From Zoogloea sp. 1C4 (lineage in GTDB: Bacteria > Pseudomonadota > Gammaproteobacteria > Burkholderiales > Rhodocyclaceae), in assembly GCF_009469605.1 (NCBI RefSeq), contig NZ_SSXU01000001.1, positions 248,001 to 312,000 of the forward strand: DNA of 64,000 nucleotides, given 5' to 3'. Both the position numbers and the translations under genes were made by a program. Positions 1 to 12,181 of the stretch are shown piece by piece. The first letter of the stretch is position 1; the number at the start of each line of letters is the position of its first letter. The notes beneath the pieces are model-generated. The model was not told where the DNA came from. It saw only the letters and a program-made list of their open reading frames with translations, and searched no databases.

Positions 1-855
1 GACGCCCTGCTCGACGTGGCGCTGGCCCATCCCGCCGCGTGGTTCAACGGCGCGATGCTGGCTGGCACCAGCCGACCGGCCGAACTGCTGGCGCGCCTGG
101 ATGTTTCCCGCGGGCAGCCCCTGTCGATGCCCGACATCGTCACCATCGCCGAACTCGTCCTGCGCGGCCTGGACGCCGGCCAGCCCTGCCCCGCGGCCGA
201 AGCCCTGTGGCAGCCGCTGGCAGATGCCCCCGACGCCCTGGCCCGTCACCCGCAGTTCCGCACGGCCCACCTGCGCTTTCTCGCCCGACGCGATCCGGCA
301 TCCGCCCGCACCCAGCTGCTGCGCTACGCCGAAACCTACCCCCGGAGCGATCTGTATGTCGGCGCCGTGGCCGTGCTGGCCCGGCTGCTCGCCACCGATC
401 CGGCAGCCGCGGTGGCGCTGGTGGCCGCGTCCGACGAAGAAGCCGATGTGTCCGTGTGGCTGCCCGCCCTGTGCTGGCGATTCGAACTGCCCGCCGCCGC
501 CCACCCGCTCGTCACCCGCCTGCTCGACTCCACCGATCCGGAAACCGGCCTCGATCTGGTGACAGCGCTGGCCCGCACGCCCAACGTGGCGTGGCTGCAG
601 CGCGCATGGAAGAACACGGAAGGTCTGGCGGATCGGGACGAGCGCATCGTGAGGGCCATCGCCCCGGCCCTGATGCAGCTCCACGCGGCCGGGCTCACCG
701 CTCAGGCCGATACATTGACCAGCCTCGCAGACGAATGGCTGGGGGACGCCCGGGTCATCGACGGCCAGCTGCCGGCCACCGGGCTGCTGCGCGTGCTGGG
801 TGCGCCCGGCCTGCCGCCCCTCGTGCCCTGGGGCAAGGGATTCGCGCTGCCCTGA
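1..855 (+). CDS. Unrecognised protein, 5' end outside window
   Basis: The reading frame is open from the first base to a TGA at 853-855, giving at least 284 residues. No start with a ribosome-binding site is visible, so the gene probably begins left of the window. The visible part is Ala/Leu-rich and reads as helical, with no signal peptide or membrane span. Short helical pairs such as ARTQLLRYAETYPRSD could belong to a TPR/HEAT-like solenoid, but I recognise no family. A strong bidirectional hairpin terminator follows 37 bases after the stop, so this is the last gene of its transcript. Confidence 0.7.
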   Translation, partial: DALLDVALAHPAAWFNGAMLAGTSRPAELLARLDVSRGQPLSMPDIVTIAELVLRGLDAGQPCPAAEALWQPLADAPDALARHPQFRTAHLRFLARRDPASARTQLLRYAETYPRSDLYVGAVAVLARLLATDPAAAVALVAASDEEADVSVWLPALCWRFELPAAAHPLVTRLLDSTDPETGLDLVTALARTPNVAWLQRAWKNTEGLADRDERIVRAIAPALMQLHAAGLTAQADTLTSLADEWLGDARVIDGQLPATGLLRVLGAPGLPPLVPWGKGFALP

Positions 856-891
856 GCCCGCCGGGCCGGCACAAACCGGACGCACAAAATG

Positions 892-919
892 AAAAAGCCA
901 CTCGTTTGAGTGGCTTTTT
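892..919. terminator. Bidirectional rho-independent terminator
   Basis: A perfect 12-bp stem (AAAAAGCCACTC / GAGTGGCTTTTT) closes a GTTT loop, with A and T tracts on either side. It can stop the rightward gene ending at 855 and the leftward tRNA-Pro transcript. Confidence 0.9.
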
Positions 920-931
920 CACGGGAATTTA

Positions 932-1008
932 TGGTCGGGGAAAGAGGATTCGAACCTCCGGCCCCTGCGTCCCGAACGCAGTGCTCTACCAGGCTGAGCT
1001 ATTCCCCG
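932..1008 (-). tRNA. tRNA-Pro (anticodon CGG), copy 1
   Basis: The minus strand folds as a 77-nt cloverleaf: acceptor CGGGGAA/TTCCCCG, D stem GCTC/GAGC, anticodon arm CTGCG-TTCGGGA-CGCAG with anticodon CGG (reads CCG), T arm with TTCGAAT, discriminator A and an encoded CCA. It is identical to the copy at 10202-10278. A terminator lies 13 bases beyond its 3' end and a good promoter lies upstream. Confidence 0.95.
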
Positions 1009-1095
1009 ACTCGACCCTGACTGCCATGCATCTGCAAGGCTTCAAGGTATTTCGCGTAACGCCGTTATTACTTGTGGCGCCCTGGAAAGACCGCG

Positions 1096-1124
1096 ATTAT
1101 GTACGAACTCTGCAGAAGGTGCAA
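1096..1124 (-). promoter_or_regulatory. Probable sigma70 promoter of tRNA-Pro copy 1
   Basis: On the minus strand TTGCAC (1124-1119) and CATAAT (1101-1096) are separated by 17 bases, close to the sigma70 consensus. Transcription would start about 80 bases before the tRNA, leaving a short leader to be processed. Confidence 0.5.
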
Positions 1125-1175
1125 GAAGATCGACACATTTCTTCAAGCCGGAGCCTTGCTCAGCCCGGCCGGCAA

Positions 1176-1355
1176 TCAGGCCAGCGTGGTGCCCGGGTGG
1201 GTTGCCGCGACTTCCTCGTGTTCCCATTCCTTCACGGTTTCGGACAGGAGACGGGCTTTTTCGTGGGCGTCCGGGGCGTGGTGATGTTCGCGCTCGAAAG
1301 CCTCCAGCGCATCGTGGCAGGCCTCGGCCTTCGAATGGGCATGGGTATGGGGCAT
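1176..1355 (-). CDS. Small histidine-rich protein, unknown
   Basis: A 59-residue acidic, His-rich protein starting MPHTHAHSKAEACHDALEAF. ATG 1355-1353 was chosen because GGAAGG lies 6 bases upstream; an upstream in-frame ATG has no such site. The composition suggests one amphipathic helix, and the His clusters (HTHAH near residue 3, EHHHAPDAH near residue 23) could bind metal, which is inference. It stands alone between tRNA-Pro and the divergent hybrid kinase. Confidence 0.6.
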   Translation of the reverse strand: MPHTHAHSKAEACHDALEAFEREHHHAPDAHEKARLLSETVKEWEHEEVAATHPGTTLA

Positions 1356-1605
1356 GATGAACCTTCCTTCTGAATGACTGAAACACGGCAATGCAAACTG
1401 TATGCTGCACCGCACAACGCGATTCTAGCCACCATTCCAAGACAATCGCAAGCTCGTTTTGCACCGCAACAACCTGCGCAAGCGCCGCCAGCGTGACAAA
1501 CTCGGCACCCGACCCTTCCTAGTGGAATACCATCCCCAGCAACACTGACTCATCGAACCCGGTCGCCAGCCTCGGCACCGTCCTTCTCCGACCGACGAGG
1601 GAAAA

Positions 1606-4464
<2,859 letters not shown>

Positions 4465-4473
4465 CCCGGCGCC

Positions 4474-5049
4474 TCAGCCCAGCTCCGCCAGATCGGCCGG
4501 CGTATCCACGTCCTGCAGCACACCGGGGTCGTCCGTCCCGATGGCGATTAGTAAGCCGGCGTTGCGCCGGATGATCGAACGGGCGCCTTCGTCGCCCTCA
4601 AGCGCCATCAGCGCATCACGCCAGCGGGCCGCAAAGCCCACCGGATGCCCGCGCTGGCCTGCGTAGGTCGGCGCTGCCAGAGCGGCACCACTGGCGATGG
4701 CATCCGCGACTGAACGCAGCGTGTCCACGTGGATGCGCGGCATGTCGGCCAGCGCTACCAGCCAGCCGTCTGCATCCGGGCTTGCCGCCACACCAGCGGC
4801 CAGGCTGTAGCCCATGCCGTCATGGGCGGCGGCAGAGCGGATCACCGTCAGCCCCTCGGCTTCGATCAGCCCGGCGAGTTCATCCTGCTCCGGGCGCAGC
4901 ACCACGATGCTCTCGGGGCACGCGGCATTCAGCGCGCGGGCGGCGGCCACCGCCACCGGCGTGCCGTCGGCCAGCGGCTGGCGCAGCTTGTCGGCCCCGA
5001 AGCGCCGCCCCTGACCGGCCGCCAGCAGCAGGCCGACGATCCGCGCCAC
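4474..5049 (-). CDS. mocA: Molybdenum cofactor cytidylyltransferase (MocA/MobA-like)
   Basis: A 191-residue NTP_transf_3 protein. The nucleotide-binding signature LLLAAGQGRRFGADK is at residues 7-21, and a later VALADMPRI segment matches the metal-binding loop of MobA-like enzymes. MocA joins CMP to molybdopterin to make the cytosine dinucleotide cofactor used by xanthine-oxidase-family hydroxylases. It starts with GTG 5049-5047, three bases after the XdhC stop, and is the last gene of the leftward molybdenum hydroxylase operon. That position favours MocA over MobA, an inference from context. Confidence 0.82.
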   Translation of the reverse strand: MARIVGLLLAAGQGRRFGADKLRQPLADGTPVAVAAARALNAACPESIVVLRPEQDELAGLIEAEGLTVIRSAAAHDGMGYSLAAGVAASPDADGWLVALADMPRIHVDTLRSVADAIASGAALAAPTYAGQRGHPVGFAARWRDALMALEGDEGARSIIRRNAGLLIAIGTDDPGVLQDVDTPADLAELG

Positions 5050-5052
5050 CGG

Positions 5053-6051
5053 TTAGCCCAGCCCGCAGCCAGCGCTGGCCGGCGTGGCGGGTTCGGGGCG
5101 GATCACCGCCGCGCCGTTCTTCACCGCGGTCATCTCGGCGAGGATGGACACCGCGATCTCCGGCGGCGTGCGGCTGCCGATGGGCAGGCCGATGGGGCCG
5201 TGGAGCCGCCCGACCTCGCCTTCCGACAGGTCGAAATATTCCAGCAACCGCGCCCGCCGAGTCGCGTTATTGACCCGCGAGCCCAGCGCCCCCACGTAGA
5301 AAGCCGGCGACTTGAGCGCTTCGAGGAGCGCCATATCGTCCAGCTTGGGGTCGTGGGTGAGTGCGACGATGGCGGTGTGGGGATCGGGAAGCATCGCCGT
5401 CACCACGTCGTCGGGCATGCCGGGCACCAGCGGCGCGCCGGGCACGTCCCACTCGGCGGAGTACTCCTCCCGCGGGTCGCACACGCTCACCGCGTAATCC
5501 AGCGCCTGAGCCATCGGCGCCAGATAACGGCCGATCTGCCCGGCGCCGATGATGAGCAGCCGCCAGCGCGGGCCGTGGATCGTCGACAGGCGCCGCCCGT
5601 CCCAGACGAGCGCCTCGCCCCGGCAGGCATCGGCAACACTGACCGCGCCGGTGTCGATGTCCACGTCGCGCCGCACCAGCTGGCCGGCCTCGATGCGGGC
5701 CGCCAGATCGGCGAGCCGGGCCATCTCCAGCGCCGGCTCCACCACCAGCTCCAGCGTGCCGCCGCAGGGCAGGCCAAAGCGCGCCGCCTCGTCGCGGGTC
5801 ACGCCGTAGGTGAGCACGAAAGGCTGGCTGCCGGCGATGCGGCCATCGAGCATTCGGGCGACGAGGTCGTCCTCGATGCAGCCGCCAGACACCGAGCCCT
5901 GCACCCGGCCATCATCCCGCAGGGCCATCCAGGCCCCCGCCGGGCGCGGCGCCGAGCCCCAGGTGCGGGCCACGGTGACGAGCGCCGCCCGGTGGCCGCC
6001 CGCCGACCAGCGTCGCAGGGCCGCGAGCACCTGCAGATCCTGGCTATCCAT
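5053..6051 (-). CDS. xdhC: XdhC/CoxI-family molybdenum hydroxylase maturation protein
   Basis: A 332-residue protein with an N-terminal XdhC_CoxI domain (TWGSAPRPAGAWMALRDDG, SVSGGCIEDD) and a C-terminal Rossmann-type XdhC_C domain (LLIIGAGQIGRYLAPMA). Family members bind the finished Mo cofactor, help sulfurate it and insert it into the hydroxylase. ATG 6051-6049 is preceded by GGAGG; the frame is open upstream but without a better start. It lies between the catalytic subunits and mocA in one operon. Confidence 0.88.
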   Translation of the reverse strand: MDSQDLQVLAALRRWSAGGHRAALVTVARTWGSAPRPAGAWMALRDDGRVQGSVSGGCIEDDLVARMLDGRIAGSQPFVLTYGVTRDEAARFGLPCGGTLELVVEPALEMARLADLAARIEAGQLVRRDVDIDTGAVSVADACRGEALVWDGRRLSTIHGPRWRLLIIGAGQIGRYLAPMAQALDYAVSVCDPREEYSAEWDVPGAPLVPGMPDDVVTAMLPDPHTAIVALTHDPKLDDMALLEALKSPAFYVGALGSRVNNATRRARLLEYFDLSEGEVGRLHGPIGLPIGSRTPPEIAVSILAEMTAVKNGAAVIRPEPATPASAGCGLG

Positions 6052-6123
6052 GATTTGCCTCCTTCCGGCAAAGCGCGTGTCGCGGGCAACCGAAGCCGCC
6101 CACAGCACGCGGGGCGATTGTCA

Positions 6124-8328
6124 TCAGACTTTCAGCGCGTCGGCCTGGAAAGGCAGCCGGGTAAGCCACCGCCCGGTGGCCGCGGCGATCGCGTTGGCCA
6201 CGGCCGGCGCCACCGGCGGCACGCCGGGCTCGCCGATGCCGGTGGGGTTCTCGGCAGACTGAACGATGTGCACCTCCACCTTCGGCATCTCGTTGATGCG
6301 GATCGGCGCGTACTCGCCAAAGTTGCCCTGCTCCACCACGCCGTCCTTCAGGGTGATCTCGCCGTGCAGCGCGGCCGACAGGGCAAAGCCCACCGAGCCT
6401 TCCACCTGGGCGCGCACGTTGTCCGGGTTGATCGCCATGCCGCAATCCACGGCCGAGACGACGCGATCCACCTTCACGCTGCCGTCGGCAGCCACCGTCA
6501 CCTCGGCCACCTGGGCAACAAAGGAGTGGAAGGATTCATGCACCGCCACGCCGCGGCCTCGGCGCTCGCCGGGCTTGCCGGCTGCAAGCGGGGTTCCCCA
6601 GCCGGCCTTGTCGGCAGCGAGCTTGAGCACCGCCGAATGGCGCGGATGCTTGGCCAGCAGCTTGAGGCGCATCGCAACCGGGTCCTGCTTCGATTCAGCA
6701 GCGAGCCGGTCGAGGAAGGTTTCGGTGGAATAGGCGGTGTGGGTCGAGCCCACCGAGCGCCACCACAGCACCGGCACGCCGATGTCCTTGGGGGTGTGCA
6801 GCTCCACCTGCAGGTTGGGGATGGCGTAGGGCAGGTTCGCCGCGCCCTCCACCGACACCGCGTCGATGCCGTCTTTCACCATCACCGACTCGAAGGCGGA
6901 GCCGGTGATGATCGACTGGCCCACCAGCCGGTGGCGCCACGCGCGGATGCTGCCTTCGGCATCCAGCGCGGCCTCGATGCGATGGTGGAACATCGGGCGG
7001 TAGTAGCCCGCCTTCATGTCGTCCTCGCGCATCCACACCAGCTTGACCGGGGCCTTGGTGCCGCTGGCCTTGACGATGGACGCGGCCTCGCGCAGGTAGT
7101 CGGACTGGGTGCACGCCCGCCGGCCGAAGCTGCCGCCGGCGTAGAGCATGTGGATCGTCACCTTCTCGGGGGGCAGGTCGAACATCGCCGCCAGCGTAGC
7201 CTGATCGACGGTCTGGAACTGCTCGCCGTTCCACACGTCCAGCCCGTCGGCGGTGCGCTGCACGACGCAGTTCATCGGCTCCATCGCCGCGTGGGCCAGA
7301 TACGGGAAGTCGTAGCTGGCGGTGACGACCTTGGCTGCGCCAGTGATGGAGCCAGGGGCGTCGCCCTGGGTGCGCGCCACGAGGCCCGGCTTGCCGGCCA
7401 GCTCGTGGTAGCGGGCGAGGATCTCGTCGGAGCCCAGCTTGAAGGCGGCGCTGTCGTCCCATTCGACTACCAGCGCATCGCGGCCCTTCTTGGCGCTCCA
7501 GGTGTCGCGGGCCAGCACGGCCACGCCGGCGGGCACCGTCACCACATCCACCACGCCCTTGATGGCCTTGGTCTTGCTGGCATCCACCGACTTCGCCTTG
7601 CCGCCAAAGCGCGGCGGATGGGCGACCACCGCCACCAGCATGCCGGGGAGGTGCAGATCCTGGGTGAACTGGGCCGAGCCGTCGGTCTTGGCAGCGCTGT
7701 CCTTGCGGGGCGCGCGCTTGCCGATCAGGCGGAAATCCTTCGGGTCCTTCAGCGCAACCTGGGCCGGCACGGCCTCGAGGGCGGCGGCTTCGGCCAGCTC
7801 GCCAAAGCTCGCCTTGCGACCGCTGGCGGCGTGGCGGACCACACCTTCGGTCACGCTGATCTCGGCGTCCGGCACGTTCCACTTCTTGGCTGCGGCGGAG
7901 ACCAGCATCGCCCGGGCGGTGGCGCCGGTCTGGCGCATCTGGCCCCAGGAGTTGGCCATCGCGGTGCTGCCGCCGGTGCCCTGGGCAGCGCCGAAGAACA
8001 GGTTGTTGTAGCGCTTGGCGTCGGCCGGTGCGCCCTCCACCTTCACCTGCGCCCAATTGGCGTCGAGCTCTTCGGCGACGATGGTGGCGAGGCCGGTGTA
8101 GGTGCCCTGCCCCATTTCCAGGTGCTTGGAGATCACGGTGACGGAGTTGTCGGCGCCGATGCGCAGGAAGGGCGTCGGCGCAAAGCTGGCCGCCGCGGCA
8201 CCGGTAGCCGCAGTTTTGGCGGCGTGGCCGATGCCCGGCACGGCGAGGCCGAGGGTGAGGCCGGCAGCGCCCTGCAGGAAGCCACGGCGGGAAAGGTTTT
8301 CGATGGGGTTGTGGCGTTCGGTCGTCAT
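6124..8328 (-). CDS. iorB: Molybdopterin-binding subunit of a xanthine-oxidase-family hydroxylase (IorB-like)
   Basis: A 734-residue catalytic subunit of the aldehyde oxidase/isoquinoline 1-oxidoreductase group. The N-terminus carries a twin-arginine signal (RRGFLQG near residue 14), so the complex is probably exported folded to the periplasm. Visible features are the Mo-cofactor loop [15 protein letters not shown], and near the C-terminus [11 protein letters not shown] with the conserved Glu expected to act as base. AAGGAG lies 6 bases before ATG. It starts 10 bases after the FeS subunit. The substrate cannot be read from sequence; N-heterocycles or aldehydes are both plausible. Confidence 0.87.
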   Translation of the reverse strand: MTTERHNPIENLSRRGFLQGAAGLTLGLAVPGIGHAAKTAATGAAAASFAPTPFLRIGADNSVTVISKHLEMGQGTYTGLATIVAEELDANWAQVKVEGAPADAKRYNNLFFGAAQGTGGSTAMANSWGQMRQTGATARAMLVSAAAKKWNVPDAEISVTEGVVRHAASGRKASFGELAEAAALEAVPAQVALKDPKDFRLIGKRAPRKDSAAKTDGSAQFTQDLHLPGMLVAVVAHPPRFGGKAKSVDASKTKAIKGVVDVVTVPAGVAVLARDTWSAKKGRDALVVEWDDSAAFKLGSDEILARYHELAGKPGLVARTQGDAPGSITGAAKVVTASYDFPYLAHAAMEPMNCVVQRTADGLDVWNGEQFQTVDQATLAAMFDLPPEKVTIHMLYAGGSFGRRACTQSDYLREAASIVKASGTKAPVKLVWMREDDMKAGYYRPMFHHRIEAALDAEGSIRAWRHRLVGQSIITGSAFESVMVKDGIDAVSVEGAANLPYAIPNLQVELHTPKDIGVPVLWWRSVGSTHTAYSTETFLDRLAAESKQDPVAMRLKLLAKHPRHSAVLKLAADKAGWGTPLAAGKPGERRGRGVAVHESFHSFVAQVAEVTVAADGSVKVDRVVSAVDCGMAINPDNVRAQVEGSVGFALSAALHGEITLKDGVVEQGNFGEYAPIRINEMPKVEVHIVQSAENPTGIGEPGVPPVAPAVANAIAAATGRWLTRLPFQADALKV

Positions 8329-8338
8329 GCTGGGCTCC

Positions 8339-8797
8339 TTACGCCAGGGCCTTGGCGGCTTCGTGGATGGCAGCGCGGATGCGCACGTAGGTGCCGCAGC
8401 GGCACAGGTTGCCCGCCATCGCTGCGTCGATGTCGGCGTCGGTGGGCTTGCGGTTGGTCGAGAGCAGGCTCACGGCGCTCATGATCTGGCCCGACTGGCA
8501 GTAGCCGCACTGGACCACGTCCAGCTTGCGCCACGCCTCCTGTACCGCCTTGCCGACGCGGGAGCCATCCACCGCCTCGATGGTGGTGACCTTCTTGCCC
8601 GCCACGTCCGACACCGGGGTGACGCACGAGCGCACCGGCTGGCCATTCACATGCACGGTGCAGGCGCCGCACAGGCCGGCGCCGCAGCCAAACTTGGTGC
8701 CGGTGAGGAGCAGGGAATCCCGCAGCGTCCATAGCAGTGGGGTGTCGGCGTCGACGTCAGCCTTGCGGGGCTTGCCGTTCACGGTGAGCTGGATCAT
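8339..8797 (-). CDS. iorA: [2Fe-2S] subunit of molybdenum hydroxylase (IorA-like)
   Basis: A 152-residue two-domain ferredoxin subunit. The N-terminal plant-type cluster motif is [11 protein letters not shown] with a later Cys (RSCVTP). The C-terminal helical domain has CGYCQSGQ and CRCGTY for the second cluster. It passes electrons from the Mo centre to an acceptor; there is no FAD subunit nearby, as in Ior-type enzymes that use cytochromes or other acceptors. GGAG precedes ATG 8797-8795. It is the first gene of the leftward operon iorA-iorB-xdhC-mocA. Confidence 0.9.
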   Translation of the reverse strand: MIQLTVNGKPRKADVDADTPLLWTLRDSLLLTGTKFGCGAGLCGACTVHVNGQPVRSCVTPVSDVAGKKVTTIEAVDGSRVGKAVQEAWRKLDVVQCGYCQSGQIMSAVSLLSTNRKPTDADIDAAMAGNLCRCGTYVRIRAAIHEAAKALA

Positions 8798-9139
8798 TTT
8801 CAATCTCCGAAGGGGGCGAGTGGTTCTTGTCTGGGTCTGGTTGCCGGGCAGCAGGACGGGGATGAGTGAGGAGTAAGCAGGGAGGGGCCTTGACCGATCC
8901 CGTTGCGCTCGCATGCGCCAGCGCACTGGGTTTCAGCCCGGTCTCCTCACGCCTTACTCCTCACGCCTCTCCGCCGGATAATTCCCGACCGTCACCCTCA
9001 GGAATTTAGCCCACAGCAAGCTGGATGGCATTGCAGAATCCTGTGAGATTCTTGCCTGATTCTCCAGACTTGTTTTCGACACGTGACCTCCAACCCCGCG
9101 CGGGGTTAATCTCCCATGCGCTCCCCGCAAGGAAAAACC
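8798..9139. promoter_or_regulatory. Divergent regulatory region between iorA and the AraC regulator
   Basis: These 342 bases hold no gene. They separate two divergent transcription units and should carry both promoters and the AraC-family operator. A perfect 12-bp inverted repeat (8866-8877 and 8953-8964) and two copies of CTCCTCACGCCT lie within. I could not place promoter hexamers with confidence. Confidence 0.5.
8866..8964. repeat. Extragenic repeat: 12-bp inverted repeat plus direct repeats
   Basis: GTGAGGAGTAAG at 8866-8877 is exactly complementary to CTTACTCCTCAC at 8953-8964, with 75 bases between. CTCCTCACGCCT occurs at 8943-8954 and, with an offset, at 8957-8968. Arms of this wording resemble dispersed intergenic repeats; without the genome this cannot be confirmed. 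Confidence 0.5.
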
Positions 9140-10060
9140 ATGATCACATCAGGCTTTCCGCCACCCGCCGAGGCGGCCGCGCTCGACGCCGCGCGCCAGG
9201 CGCTGGCTGACATCATTGAACGATATTGCACCGAAGACGGCCCCACCGTGACGCCCGTGCCGGGCCTCAGCCTGTTCCGCGCCTCCAGCACCAGCACGCC
9301 GATCTGCGCGGTGTACCGGTCGGTGCTGGCGGTGGCCGTGCAGGGCAGCAAGCGCCTCGTGCTGGCCGATGAGCAGTTCCAGTACGACAGCCGCCACTAC
9401 CTGATCACCTCGGTGGACCTGCCGGTGATGGGCCAGATCACCGAGGCCACGCCCGACAAGCCCTACCTGTGCGCGGTGTTCGACATGGACGCCCACAAGA
9501 TCGCCGAGCTGGCGAGCACCCTGCAACTTGCCCCACCCACGCCGGGCAACGGTCAGCTCGGGCTGGGAGTGAGCGCGCTCACCCTGCCGGTGATGGACGC
9601 ACTGCTGCGCCTCGCCCGGCTGCTGGATGCACCCCGCGACATCCCGGTGCTGGCACCGCTGCACGAGCGCGAGTTGCTGTACCGCCTGCTCACCGGCGAA
9701 CAAGGCCTGCGCCTGCGGGCCATTGCCGCAGCCGACAGCCAGAGTCATCGCACCGCCCGGGCGGTGGCGTGGATCAAGGAGAATTTCGACCAGCCCCTGT
9801 CGATCGAGGCCCTGGCCGATGCGGCCAACATGAGCAAATCGACGCTGCACCAGCACTTCAAGGCGCTCACCGCCATGAGCCCGCTGCAATACCAGAAGCA
9901 GATCCGCCTGCAGGAAGCCCGCAAGTTGATGCTGCTCGAATCCCTCGACGCCGCCTCGGTGGCGCGCCGGGTGGGCTACGAGAGCCCGTCGCAGTTCAGC
10001 CGGGAATACCGCCGCCTGTTCGGCGCCCCGCCCCTGCGGGATGTGGCGCGCATGCGCTGA
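9140..10060 (+). CDS. AraC-family transcriptional regulator
   Basis: A 306-residue regulator. Residues about 25-185 match the AraC-type N-terminal sensing domain (AraC_N, PF06719 type). The last 100 residues hold the two helix-turn-helix motifs, including SIEALADAANMSKSTLHQHF and ASVARRVGYESPSQFSREYR. ATG 9140 has AAGGA 8 bases upstream; the in-frame ATG at 9116 lacks one. It is divergent from the molybdenum hydroxylase operon, so it is the likely activator of that operon, by context only. Confidence 0.88.
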   Translation: MITSGFPPPAEAAALDAARQALADIIERYCTEDGPTVTPVPGLSLFRASSTSTPICAVYRSVLAVAVQGSKRLVLADEQFQYDSRHYLITSVDLPVMGQITEATPDKPYLCAVFDMDAHKIAELASTLQLAPPTPGNGQLGLGVSALTLPVMDALLRLARLLDAPRDIPVLAPLHERELLYRLLTGEQGLRLRAIAAADSQSHRTARAVAWIKENFDQPLSIEALADAANMSKSTLHQHFKALTAMSPLQYQKQIRLQEARKLMLLESLDAASVARRVGYESPSQFSREYRRLFGAPPLRDVARMR

Positions 10061-10130
10061 AGGCAGCGCCAGGAAGAACGGGGGAAGAGATCGGCCTGTA
10101 TCGGCCCACGAAACCCGGGCGACACAAACA

Positions 10131-10167
10131 AAAATGGAGCATGGCCAGAACGGCGATGCTCCATTTT
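10131..10167. terminator. Bidirectional rho-independent terminator
   Basis: AAAATGGAGCAT (10131-10142) pairs perfectly with ATGCTCCATTTT (10156-10167). It lies between the convergent AraC gene and tRNA-Pro copy 2 and can stop both transcripts. Confidence 0.88.
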
Positions 10168-10201
10168 GCTGCCAGACCCCGGCGGGCCCAGCGGGAATGA
10201 G

Positions 10202-10278
10202 TGGTCGGGGAAAGAGGATTCGAACCTCCGGCCCCTGCGTCCCGAACGCAGTGCTCTACCAGGCTGAGCTATTCCCCG
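10202..10278 (-). tRNA. tRNA-Pro (anticodon CGG), copy 2
   Basis: Identical over all 77 nt, CCA included, to the copy at 932-1008. It lies 91 bases downstream of ispB on the same strand. The hairpin between them (CGCTGG/CCAGCG near 10295-10317) has no T tract, so the tRNA may be cotranscribed with ispB. Confidence 0.95.
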
Positions 10279-10369
10279 ACGCTTTTACTGCTCACGCTGG
10301 CAACAATCACCAGCGCTAAAACAAAACAGCCACACTTGACATCGAAATCCGGCGTACAGCTGCCGAACA

Positions 10370-11338
10370 TCAATATTTCCGTGCGACTGCGAACTTTGAC
10401 AATTCTACCAAGGAGTCCTTGAAAACGGAAGGGGGCAGCGCTTCAAGGGCATCCAGGGCCAGCTGGGCTTCGGCTTCGGCCACCTTGCGGGTCGCCTCGA
10501 TCGCGCCGCTCGCACGGATGGCGGCGAGCACCGCGGCGAAATCGTCACGGCCACCGTTTTCGATGGCGCTGCGCACACAGGCCGCGTGTTCCGGGCTGCC
10601 GTGCTTCATCACGTGGATGAGCGGCAGCGTGGGCTTGCCTTCGGCGAGGTCATCGCCGATGTGCTTGCCGGTGTCGGCCTCGTCGCCGGAATAATCGAGC
10701 ACGTCGTCGATCAGCTGGAACGCCGTGCCGATGTGCATGCCGAAGGCCGCGACCTGCTCTTCCTTCTCGGCGGGCAGGCCACCGAGGATCGCGCCGAGAC
10801 GCGCGGCGGCTTCAAAGAGCTTGGCGGTCTTGTAGCGGATCACGCGCAGGTAGTCTTCCACCTCGACATCGGCGTTGTGGCAGTTGAGCAGCTGCAGCAC
10901 TTCGCCTTCGGCGATCACGTTGGTGGCGTCGGCCAGAACCTGCATCACGCGCATGTTCTGAACGCCGACCATCATCTGGAAGGCACGGGAATAGAGGAAA
11001 TCGCCCACCAGCACCGAGGCGGCGTTGCCAAACATGGCATTGGCCGTCTTGTTGCCGCGGCGCAGGTCGGATTCATCGACCACGTCGTCGTGGAGCAGCG
11101 TGGCGGTGTGGATGAACTCGACAACCGCCGCGAGTTCGCGGTGGTTGCTACCCTGATATCCGGCGGCGCCAGCGGTGAACAACACCATGGCCGGACGCAG
11201 GCGCTTGCCTCCGCTGCCGATGATGTACTCGGCGACCTGGCGGATGAGAACGACGTCGGAGTAGAGACGATCCCGGATGACGGCATCGAGCGCCTTCATG
11301 TCTTCGGCGATCGGCGCGTAGAGCTGCGAGAGAGACAA
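10370..11338 (-). CDS. ispB: Octaprenyl diphosphate synthase
   Basis: A 322-residue trans-polyprenyl synthase that condenses IPP onto FPP to make the ubiquinone side chain. Both aspartate-rich motifs are present: DDVVDESDLRRG (first) and LIDDVLDYSGD (second), with SGGKRLRP near residue 42 for the diphosphate. TTG 11338-11336 is the best start because it gives the usual IspB N-terminus (SLSQLYAPIAEDMKALDAV); the first ATG would remove conserved residues. No strong ribosome-binding site is seen. tRNA-Pro follows, an arrangement known from betaproteobacteria. Confidence 0.92.
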   Translation of the reverse strand: MSLSQLYAPIAEDMKALDAVIRDRLYSDVVLIRQVAEYIIGSGGKRLRPAMVLFTAGAAGYQGSNHRELAAVVEFIHTATLLHDDVVDESDLRRGNKTANAMFGNAASVLVGDFLYSRAFQMMVGVQNMRVMQVLADATNVIAEGEVLQLLNCHNADVEVEDYLRVIRYKTAKLFEAAARLGAILGGLPAEKEEQVAAFGMHIGTAFQLIDDVLDYSGDEADTGKHIGDDLAEGKPTLPLIHVMKHGSPEHAACVRSAIENGGRDDFAAVLAAIRASGAIEATRKVAEAEAQLALDALEALPPSVFKDSLVELSKFAVARKY

Positions 11339-11415
11339 GGCACTGCCCGGAATAGGAAAAACGCGATGTTAGGGGGGATGCTGCCATCGAGTCAAGCCGA
11401 CCGGATCAAGGCCGA

Positions 11416-12171
11416 TCAGGCAGGATTCTGGCTGGCTGAAACCGGAAGCAATAAATCGGGACGGTCGGAAAACACGCCATCCACGCCCCACGCAGCGAGC
11501 CGGCGGGCTTCATCTGGCTGATTGACGGTGTACACAAGGCAGCGCAGACCAGCCTTCTTCACGGCCGCCACATGCGCGGCCGAAAGCCCTTGCCGGGAGA
11601 GGTTGAGCGACTGGCAGCCAAAGGCCAGCGCAGTGTCGATGACCGCGTCGTCAAGGGCTTCGACGAGGAAGGCACGGGGAATCTCCGGCACGCAGCCGGC
11701 CGCAATCCGGAGCGCATCCGCCGAGAAGGACGAGAGCAGCAGCACGGGGCGCTCTTCCGGCGCCATCGACGCCAGCAACATGCCCACCGCCCGGCCCGTC
11801 TCGATCTCGACGCCGGTCGCGGGCTTGATCTCGAGGTTGGCCGCCAGGCCCAGCGCCCGGCAGCGTGCCAGGGCGTCGATCAGGCGGGGAATGGTCTCGC
11901 CGCGAAACGCGGGATGAAACACGCAGCCCACGTCGGTGGCGAGCAGCGCGTCGGCGGGCATTTCGGCCACCCTGCCCGGCACGCCGGCGGTGCGGTCGAG
12001 GGTTTCGTCGTGGATCAGGAGCGGCACGCCGTCGGCCGAGAGCATCGCGTCGAACTCGACCGCGACGCAGCCCAGCCGGGCGGCGATGCCAAGCCCGGCC
12101 AGGGCGTTTTCCGGCGCGAGCGCCCCGCCGCAGCGGTGGGCGATCACGCCGGGCCAACCCCAGTCGGACAT
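11416..12171 (-). CDS. ugpQ: Glycerophosphodiester phosphodiesterase
   Basis: A 251-residue cytoplasmic GDPD-family enzyme that hydrolyses glycerophosphodiesters to glycerol-3-phosphate and an alcohol. The active-site segments are IAHRCGGALAPENALAG near residue 9 (His12, Arg13, Glu21) and VEFDAMLSADGVPLLIHDE (Glu, Asp, His). Length and lack of a signal peptide match UgpQ rather than periplasmic GlpQ. It begins 10 bases after ugpB on the same strand. Confidence 0.88.
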   Translation of the reverse strand: MSDWGWPGVIAHRCGGALAPENALAGLGIAARLGCVAVEFDAMLSADGVPLLIHDETLDRTAGVPGRVAEMPADALLATDVGCVFHPAFRGETIPRLIDALARCRALGLAANLEIKPATGVEIETGRAVGMLLASMAPEERPVLLLSSFSADALRIAAGCVPEIPRAFLVEALDDAVIDTALAFGCQSLNLSRQGLSAAHVAAVKKAGLRCLVYTVNQPDEARRLAAWGVDGVFSDRPDLLLPVSASQNPA

Positions 12172-12181
12172 GCCGGACAGC

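Noticed and set aside
4729..8484. A 1251-codon open frame on the plus strand opposite xdhC and the molybdenum hydroxylase genes
   Set aside because: Its translation is His/Arg/Gly-rich with no motifs, as expected for the antisense of GC-rich genes; the opposite strand carries clear enzyme domains.
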